From Puerhibacterium puerhi (GTDB lineage: Bacteria; Actinomycetota; Actinomycetes; Actinomycetales; Cellulomonadaceae): a DNA stretch of 54,195 nucleotides. Shown here one piece after another: positions 48,859 to 54,195 of this stretch. The DNA is taken from assembly GCF_009846865.1 (NCBI RefSeq), contig NZ_WUWN01000021.1, positions 1 to 54,195 of the forward strand, given 5' to 3'. A program made the translations under genes and the position numbers. Under the pieces are notes generated by a model that did not search any database, was not told where the DNA came from, and saw nothing but the letters and a program-made list of their open reading frames with translations. Position 1 is the first letter of the stretch. Each line of letters begins with the position of its first letter.

Positions 48859-49764
48859 TCAACCCTTGACTGCCCCGGCGAGGGCACCGGAGACGAAGTA
48901 ACGCTGGAACATCAGGTAGACGATCAGGACGGGGATCGCCGACAGCAGAATGAACGCATTCAGCGGTCCGTACGAGGTGCCGTGCTGGGTGGAGAAGGAC
49001 TGCACAGCGAGCGGAACGGTCCAGTTCTCCTGCGACCGCAGCAGCGTGGTGGCCATCGCGTATTCGTTCCACGTACTAACGAAGTCCAAGATGAACAACG
49101 CGGCCAGCGCTGGCTTCGCGAGCGGGAGGATCACCTGCCAGAAGATCCGGAAAGTCGATGCGCCGTCAATCCGAGCGGACTCCTCAAGCTCGTCCGGAAT
49201 GGCGCGCAAAAAGCCGTACAGCACGAATATCTGGTAGGGGATACCGAAGGCAAGATAGGGCAGTATCAGCCCCATTCGGGAATCCAGCAGGTCCAGGCTT
49301 AGCATGGTGGAAAACAACGGGCCCAGTCCGATCTGAATGGGCACCATGGAGCCCACGGCAATGACTCCCAGAACGATGCGGTGGAACTTAAACCGCAGAC
49401 GCGCGATCGCGAACGCCGCCGCGGCCGCGATGAACAACCCGAGCGGCACCTTGATGACGGCGATCAGCAGGGAGTTAGCGCCCGTGTTCCATAGGTCACC
49501 GGTCTCGACCGCCTCGGAGTAGTTCGCCCAGTTCCATGTCTCCGGCAGTGTCCACGCCGCGGACTGATTGATATCCGCGTTCGTCTTGGCCGAAGTCAGG
49601 AACATCAGCAAGAACGGGGCGGCCCACAGTGCGCAACTAACCACAAGAGCGATCCACAGACCGATGCCGACCCAGTCGCGCTGGCCAACAGCGGGGCCCG
49701 GCGGTGGTGTGTGGTTCTTCCTGGCGAGGTCGGCGCCGACGGGCGTTGTCAGGGCGGTGCTCAC
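48859..49764 (-). CDS. Sugar ABC transporter permease (MalG-like)
   Basis: 301 aa from GTG 49764, overlapping the other permease (GTGA). Six membrane segments are seen, beginning with WVGIGLWIALVVSCALWAAPFLLMFL. The ATPase-contact EAA loop is PDELEESARIDGASTFRIFWQVILPLAKPALA. It belongs to the CUT1 class. No ATPase gene is encoded on the plasmid, so it presumably uses a shared host ATPase of the MsiK type. Confidence 0.93.
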   Translation of the reverse strand: MSTALTTPVGADLARKNHTPPPGPAVGQRDWVGIGLWIALVVSCALWAAPFLLMFLTSAKTNADINQSAAWTLPETWNWANYSEAVETGDLWNTGANSLLIAVIKVPLGLFIAAAAAFAIARLRFKFHRIVLGVIAVGSMVPIQIGLGPLFSTMLSLDLLDSRMGLILPYLAFGIPYQIFVLYGFLRAIPDELEESARIDGASTFRIFWQVILPLAKPALAALFILDFVSTWNEYAMATTLLRSQENWTVPLAVQSFSTQHGTSYGPLNAFILLSAIPVLIVYLMFQRYFVSGALAGAVKG

Positions 49765-50708
49765 TTGTCCTCTCCCTTCATCGACCAGGCCATGTAGGGG
49801 ATGACCAGGGCCAGGGACAAAATCAGCAGCACGGTCGCGACCGCCCCGCCCATGCCGAAGCTGTGGTTGGTGAACGACTGGGTGTACGACCACAGCGCGA
49901 GCACCTGAGTCGACTGCGCCGGCCCGCCGCCGGTCATGCCGACAACGAGGTCGAAGACCTTCAGCGAGTTAATGATCGTCAGGATGACGACGACTACGGT
50001 GGTGGGCCGCAAGGCAGGGAGCGTGACGTTGCGGAAGACCTGCCATGCGTTGGCGCCGTCGACCTTCGCCGCGTCGATGAGCTCGTGCGGCACGGTTTGA
50101 AGTCCGGCCAGGAACAGCACCATCGAGAAACCGACTGCCTGCCAGATGGACGCTGCGAAGACGGAGTACAGCGCGATCTCCGGGTCTCCGAGCCAGGTCC
50201 GGGTCCACGACTCCAGCCCGACCGCTTCCAACACCTGGTTGACCAGCCCAAGAGTGGGGTTGTAGATCCAACGCCACATCGCGGCAACTGTGATTGAGGC
50301 GAAGACCGAGGGGATGTAGAAGATCGAGCGCATGAGGTTGCGCCCACGCATCTTGCGGTTGAGGCCGAGCGCAAGCAGCAGCGCGAGCAGCGTCGGCACC
50401 AGCAGCGAAAGCACGACCCATATGACCGAGTTCTGCAGCGCCTTCCAGAACACCGGGTCCTCGGTGAACAGGCGCACGTAGTTGTCGAGGCCGACGAACA
50501 CAGGGCTCTCGGTGCGGAACCCGGACCACTGGAAGAACGACAGCCGGACCGCGTCGATCATCGGGTACACAACAAAGTAGCCGTACAGGGCCAGCGCAGG
50601 GATCAAATAGGGCAAGGCTTGGACGAACTTGCTGGACTTGCGCTTGCGTCGCGACGGCTGGGTTTCAATTGTGATGGGACCTGCCTGGGTATCGGCTGTG
50701 GCGGTCAC
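49761..50708 (-). CDS. Sugar ABC transporter permease (MalF-like)
   Basis: 315 aa from GTG 50708. Six membrane segments begin LPYLIPALALYGYFVVYPMIDAVRLSFFQW. The EAA loop is PHELIDAAKVDGANAWQVFRNVTLPALRP. It is the partner of the MalG-like permease, forming the import channel of a CUT1 sugar transporter. Confidence 0.93.
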   Translation of the reverse strand: MTATADTQAGPITIETQPSRRKRKSSKFVQALPYLIPALALYGYFVVYPMIDAVRLSFFQWSGFRTESPVFVGLDNYVRLFTEDPVFWKALQNSVIWVVLSLLVPTLLALLLALGLNRKMRGRNLMRSIFYIPSVFASITVAAMWRWIYNPTLGLVNQVLEAVGLESWTRTWLGDPEIALYSVFAASIWQAVGFSMVLFLAGLQTVPHELIDAAKVDGANAWQVFRNVTLPALRPTTVVVVILTIINSLKVFDLVVGMTGGGPAQSTQVLALWSYTQSFTNHSFGMGGAVATVLLILSLALVIPYMAWSMKGEDK

Positions 50709-50765
50709 CGTGACTCCTCTCGACTGTCCGGGGCGGGCAACAAGTGCCCACCCCGGACAGTTGGC

Positions 50766-52046
50766 TCACTGGTTGGCGTCCCGGAAGGCCTGGAACTCTG
50801 CGCCTGCATCGGCGGGAGCGAGGTCACCGGTCAGCACGGAGTTTTGGACGCGCCAGTACTCGGTTGTCTCGGCGGTGGAGAAGTTCTGGTCGTTGTTCGT
50901 GTAGATGCCCTCGGCGTTCGCGAACAGCTCGTTCCACGTCGGCGCCAGGACCGAGTCGCCCGATGGCTTCACGTCCTTGTTTACCGACAGGGCCGCCCAG
51001 GCGTTGCCAGCGATCTCCTGCCCCTCGGTGGAGGTGATGAAGTCGAGGAACTTCGCCGCTTCGTCGGGCTGGTCAGACTCTGCGTTGATGTAGAAGCCCT
51101 CACCGAAGCCATAGAGCCGCTCAGTCCCGGTGGGGAAGGCGAAGATGCCGATGTCCTCCGGGCTCATGCCACCGTCGATCGCGTTCGACTCGAACCAGGT
51201 GCCCTCGATAGTCATCGCGGCTTCCCCGGTGAAAAACAGCTGAGAGGAGTCGTCGTTGCTGATGGCCATGAACCCCTCGTTGAGGTAGTTGTCTGCCCAG
51301 GTCTTCAGCTCGGTAAACGCCTCAGTCACGCAGGGCTCGGTGCCCCAGTCACCGTCGCCCGTGTTGAGCTCATCGGCCTTGTCGGCGCCGCACTTCGTCT
51401 CGATGAGGGAGTCGAGCAGGCGCATGACGTGCCAGTTCACGGTGCCGCCGAACTCCATCGGCGTGATCCCGGCGCCTTTGAGTGTCTCAGCGGTCTTCAC
51501 AAGGTCGTCGTACGTGGTGGGCAGTTCAGTGATACCGGCCTGCTCGAAGAGCTTCTTGTTGTAGAAGATGGCCTGGGCTTGCTGGGTCCAGGGCACTCCG
51601 TGGTAGCCGCCGTACTGGGTGACCGACGACAGGGCGGCACTGGTGAACCTGTCGTCCCAGCCGTACTGCTCGTAGTACTCGGTCAGGTCCTTGCTCATCC
51701 CGACGTCGACCAGCTCGCCTCCGAGGCCCGCACCTTCCCAGTACCAGTAGATGTCGGGCCCGGAGTTGGTCCCCGCGACCTGACGCAGAGCGTCCTTGTG
51801 TGCGTCGATTGCGCGCGCCTCGGTCTTGATCGTGATGTCGGGGTTCTGCTCCTCGAAGGTGGATACCAGTTCGTCCCAGGCGGCCTTCTGAGTGTCTTCC
51901 TGCGTGGTCATCCAGACGGTCACCTCGCCGCCAGCCTCCCCGCCGGCGGCCTCGTTGCCGCCGCTGCACGCGGACACCAGGCCAACGCTTGCGAGCGTGG
52001 CGACCGCCACGCTCCACTTCGTCTTCTTCAGCACCGTTGCCTCCAT
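50766..52046 (-). CDS. Extracellular sugar-binding lipoprotein of the ABC importer
   Basis: 426 aa from ATG 52046. A signal peptide with lipobox LVSAC (Cys at about 27) and a Gly/Ala linker are followed by a family 1 solute-binding fold. VTVWMTTQEDTQKAAWDELVSTFEEQNPDITI opens domain 1, GVPWTQQAQAIFYNKKLFEQAGI is the hinge-side signature, and GEAAMTIEGTWFESNAIDGG is a conserved core. Many Trp, Tyr and Asp residues suit carbohydrate binding. It defines the transported sugar or glycoside, which cannot be read from sequence. Confidence 0.93.
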   Translation of the reverse strand: MEATVLKKTKWSVAVATLASVGLVSACSGGNEAAGGEAGGEVTVWMTTQEDTQKAAWDELVSTFEEQNPDITIKTEARAIDAHKDALRQVAGTNSGPDIYWYWEGAGLGGELVDVGMSKDLTEYYEQYGWDDRFTSAALSSVTQYGGYHGVPWTQQAQAIFYNKKLFEQAGITELPTTYDDLVKTAETLKGAGITPMEFGGTVNWHVMRLLDSLIETKCGADKADELNTGDGDWGTEPCVTEAFTELKTWADNYLNEGFMAISNDDSSQLFFTGEAAMTIEGTWFESNAIDGGMSPEDIGIFAFPTGTERLYGFGEGFYINAESDQPDEAAKFLDFITSTEGQEIAGNAWAALSVNKDVKPSGDSVLAPTWNELFANAEGIYTNNDQNFSTAETTEYWRVQNSVLTGDLAPADAGAEFQAFRDANQ

Positions 52047-52137
52047 GGTGATTCGGGGCCTTGCCCCGGCGCCCCTCGTAGGGCCGTATCCGTATCGGTG
52101 GGACTCGCCACAGTTATGGGCGAACCAAGAGCAGTTC

Positions 52138-53184
52138 TTAGGCGCCCCGCTGCCACTGAGCGAACTCGCGGAGTTTGAGGAAGAAGTCCTCGAACATCAG
52201 TCGCGTGTCGACCCACGTGTACACACGCATGGAGCGGCTGCCGTGCACGGCTCGGTAGGCGCCGTCTGACGTGAGCGCAGGGGTAGGCCGCAGTTCGTAA
52301 AGACTCGACGTGCCATCGGCTTCGAATAGTGACTGCAGCGCTGTGAGCAGGACGAGAGGAGAGTCGCCGAGGGCGTACGTCTCGCCGGGCCCGCGACCCT
52401 GAGCCGTTGCCCGGTCCATGACCTTGCGCACCTCGTCGTACAGGTAGGCGCCGATCAACCCCTCGCCAGCAACCCGCAGCCGCAGCTCTGCGTCAGAGAC
52501 GAGGCACTGGCGATAGACGTTGCGTGGTACTTGCCATAGCGCGAGTTCCGAGTGCCCGAACACGACCTGCGCAGCGGTGACGTCGATCAGAAGGTTGTAC
52601 TCAACCGGCATCCCTCCCGGCGGCGGATAGGCCAGGCCATCATGTTCGGGCCCACCAATCCACACGACCGTCACCTTGTCGGCGATGCGTGGTTCCAGCA
52701 GATACGCAGACGCCAGGTCGGTAAGGCCGCCACCAGCAACGTAGTAGAGCGGCGAATCGATGTCGTCGCGCATCGCCTCCGCGATGATCGCGCGTGCGCC
52801 CGGCGAATCCTGAGGCGTCTGCACGTCCGTCAAAGGCAGGTTGGAACCCTGCAAGATCAGGTCTTCGTCCTTCAGACCCATGCGGGCGAACACATCTTTG
52901 ACCACCGCCACGGCATTGGCAGCGGTGTCTGGGCCGGGATCGAAGGGGTCACCCTCGCGCAGATGCGACCCAATGATCGCTCGGATCTCCACGGTGGTGG
53001 ACAGGAGGTGATGCACGAGTTGGTACAGGTCGTCAGGATCGCCCGAAAAGTCGTTATCGATGATCACACGCGCCCGGGGTCGACCGAGATGCGCCATCGA
53101 TCGCCATGGAGCCGACCCGAGCGACCAAGTGCGGTCCGGCGGTAAGTCGTAAGAGGACCCGTATTTGGGGGGCAGCGTCATCAT
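52138..53184 (-). CDS. Nucleoside-hydrolase-family enzyme (N-ribosyl or glycosyl hydrolase)
   Basis: 348 aa; ATG 53184 or ATG 53181 (AGGAG six bases upstream of the second). The calcium-binding signature VIIDNDFSGDPDDLYQLVHHL lies at about 40-60 (family Asp-x-Asp-x4-Asp-Asp, with Asn as the x of the first pair). Later family features are VAGGGLTDLASAYLLEPRIADKVTVVWIGGPE and EYNLLIDVTAAQVVFGHSELALWQVP. The family splits nucleosides into base and pentose. As first gene of the operon it should release the sugar fed to the isomerase, or act on a nucleoside-like glycoside. Confidence 0.87.
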   Translation of the reverse strand: MMTLPPKYGSSYDLPPDRTWSLGSAPWRSMAHLGRPRARVIIDNDFSGDPDDLYQLVHHLLSTTVEIRAIIGSHLREGDPFDPGPDTAANAVAVVKDVFARMGLKDEDLILQGSNLPLTDVQTPQDSPGARAIIAEAMRDDIDSPLYYVAGGGLTDLASAYLLEPRIADKVTVVWIGGPEHDGLAYPPPGGMPVEYNLLIDVTAAQVVFGHSELALWQVPRNVYRQCLVSDAELRLRVAGEGLIGAYLYDEVRKVMDRATAQGRGPGETYALGDSPLVLLTALQSLFEADGTSSLYELRPTPALTSDGAYRAVHGSRSMRVYTWVDTRLMFEDFFLKLREFAQWQRGA

Positions 53185-53192
53185 CGACTCCT

Positions 53193-53214
53193 GAATATGT
53201 ATTCGTCCCCGAAT
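53193..53214. promoter_or_regulatory. Operator-like palindromes ahead of the cargo operon
   Basis: GAATATGTATTC (53193-53204) and ATTCG-TCCC-CGAAT (53201-53214) overlap within nine bases of the first gene's start. This is the only clearly AT-rich dyad near the operon start and is a likely site for the SorC regulator. Binding is inferred. Confidence 0.5.
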
Positions 53215-53417
53215 GAACGTGCCTTGAACCTAGGGATGGGATGCGCTTCGTGTCAAGCGACCAACCGACGTCGATACCCCAAGGCGCTAGCACGACGTAG
53301 AGAACTGAGGCTCTCCGCCGGCCGGCCGAGCAGCCTCACCAGATCTCATCTGTGAGACGGGCACTCGAAGATGCCACCTTGCACGGCGCCACTAAGGCCG
53401 AGGACACAGAGCACGGT

Positions 53418-53440
53418 GCTCCGCATGACGCTTGCGGAGC
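53418..53440. terminator. Hairpin directly after the relaxase stop
   Basis: GCTCCGCA (53418-53425) pairs perfectly with TGCGGAGC (53433-53440), touching the minus-strand stop at 53441. It probably ends the mobC-relaxase transcript and separates it from the cargo promoter. The 53215-53417 stretch shows no gene. Confidence 0.65.
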
Positions 53441-54195
53441 TCAACCGCGGTCGTAGCCCTTAGCATCCCGGCTCAAGTCGACGTTGCGTCGATACGTCGG
53501 CGTCGCGCGAAGGGCAACTGGCGTAACCCCGGCACGCTGCGCCGTCGTCATCTGCGGAACTACCTCCACAACTGCCGCCAGCGCAGCGTAGGTGCGCTGC
53601 GCCGCTTGGATGCGGGCCTGCAGCTGCTGGGCGTGCGCGACTGCACGGGCGGTGCGCTCGACCTGGCGCAGCACGCCGATCCATCCGCGCTTGGAGTCGC
53701 GCCCGGTCGCGCGCGCCACGAGCCGAGCCGCATACGCGGCCTCGAGCGCGGCCTGCTCGCGAGCACGCCGGCCAGGGTCGCGGGCGTCCCACTTCGAAGG
53801 CTGCCCCGCGCGGGCCAGCGCGTCGGAAGCCTCCGCCAGCGGCCCCGGCTGATCCTTCTCCAGCGCGATCGATGCACGGGCGAGAGCGCCGGCGGCGTCG
53901 ATCGCAGCGAGCCTCTGCGCACCGTCGTCGAGGCGGCCCTGCAGTCCCGCCAAGGCGGCGCCGGCGTCCGCGGGGGGATTGGTCAGCGCGACCTTGTCGG
54001 CGGCCGCCGACGTCCTCCAGTTGCGCGTCCACACCGGCACGAGCGCGGGATCGCCCGCGCGCTCCTCGCCCCAGCGCGCCCGCAGCTGGCCGAGCGCCAG
54101 CGCCTTGTCCAGACGGCCGGCACCGAACCACACGGGTGCTTCGCGACGCCCGTCGACAACGTTCGGCACCAGCGCCACCGAGTACCCGACGACGC
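53441..54195 (-). CDS. Relaxase, C-terminal part (joins 1-923 across the junction)
   Basis: The C-terminal 208 residues of the relaxase (53441-54068), plus the 127-base assembly overlap. The sequence is alanine/arginine-rich and helical (ARASIALEKDQPGPLAEASDALARAG, then GWIGVLRQVERTARAVAHAQQLQARIQAAQRTYAALAAVVEVVPQM), suggesting a coiled-coil tail that contacts MobC or the coupling protein. Read with 923-1 it forms one 517-codon frame including the stop. It should not be annotated as a separate gene. Confidence 0.92.
   Translation of the reverse strand, partial: VVGYSVALVPNVVDGRREAPVWFGAGRLDKALALGQLRARWGEERAGDPALVPVWTRNWRTSAAADKVALTNPPADAGAALAGLQGRLDDGAQRLAAIDAAGALARASIALEKDQPGPLAEASDALARAGQPSKWDARDPGRRAREQAALEAAYAARLVARATGRDSKRGWIGVLRQVERTARAVAHAQQLQARIQAAQRTYAALAAVVEVVPQMTTAQRAGVTPVALRATPTYRRNVDLSRDAKGYDRG
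54069..54195. repeat. Terminal direct repeat (right copy)
   Basis: Identical to bases 1-127. Removing it gives the closed 54,068-bp circle. Confidence 0.97.

Noticed and set aside
42431-53440. Cargo operon as a transposon
   Set aside because: No transposase, terminal inverted repeats or target duplication seen at either end; the only recombinase is the resolvase at 3.5-4.1 kb.

Overview
The window is a complete circular actinobacterial conjugative plasmid. Its first 127 bases (1-127) are repeated exactly as its last 127 (54069-54195). Closing the circle gives 54,068 bp and restores an uninterrupted 516-residue relaxase gene across the junction. Very high GC, frequent GTG starts, and families such as SCO6880, DUF4192, DUF4913, DUF6573, DUF6191 and an actinobacterial SOS box point to an Actinomycetota host, probably Micrococcales. 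The genus cannot be fixed from the sequence alone.

Layout. 0-1.5 kb: relaxase, MobC and a hairpin-rich candidate oriT. 1.6-7.2 kb: small accessory genes, a zeta toxin with a helix-turn-helix antitoxin, a serine resolvase with palindromes beside it, a lipoprotein and small DNA-binding proteins. 7.6-16.5 kb: a winged-helix protein, a type III restriction-modification pair with a GIY-YIG nuclease-like gene, and a LexA-box-controlled divergent pair including an orphan ImuA'-like gene. 16.7-23.2 kb: minus-strand genes (Toprim primase, glutaredoxin, DUF6573, DUF4192, ParB-like). Four of them are preceded by copies of a large hairpin element whose stem sequences differ between copies while pairing is kept. 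23.2-28.5 kb: replication and partition (ParA, small centromere-binding partner, an array of short palindromic repeats, an AEP-primase-like Rep, small regulators). 28.5-42.4 kb: two divergent transfer operons encoding a type IV secretion system (VirB4, VirD4/TraG, VirB6-like, pilin-like, lytic enzyme). 42.5-53.2 kb: a ten-gene carbohydrate operon, all on the minus strand, with no insertion sequence at its ends.

How it works together. MobC and the relaxase would nick oriT, the VirD4-type protein passes the complex to the channel, and the ParA system with its array maintains the plasmid. The zeta toxin pair, resolvase and restriction system add stability and defence. The cargo encodes a binding-protein sugar importer without its own ATPase, a nucleoside-hydrolase-family enzyme, a TIM-barrel isomerase, an FGGY kinase, a split transketolase, a SorC regulator and a 2-hydroxyacid dehydrogenase. 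The isomerase, kinase and split transketolase set resembles the transketolase route of D-apiose catabolism.

The most unusual feature is the set of four structured elements at 18.0, 19.5, 21.0 and 22.8 kb. Their stems covary and they are rich in C-GNA-G triloop hairpins on the plus strand only. Each lies immediately upstream of a minus-strand gene on what is probably the leading side of oriT. I propose that they act as single-stranded-DNA promoters or origins used during conjugative entry. No tRNA, rRNA, CRISPR array or transposase was seen.
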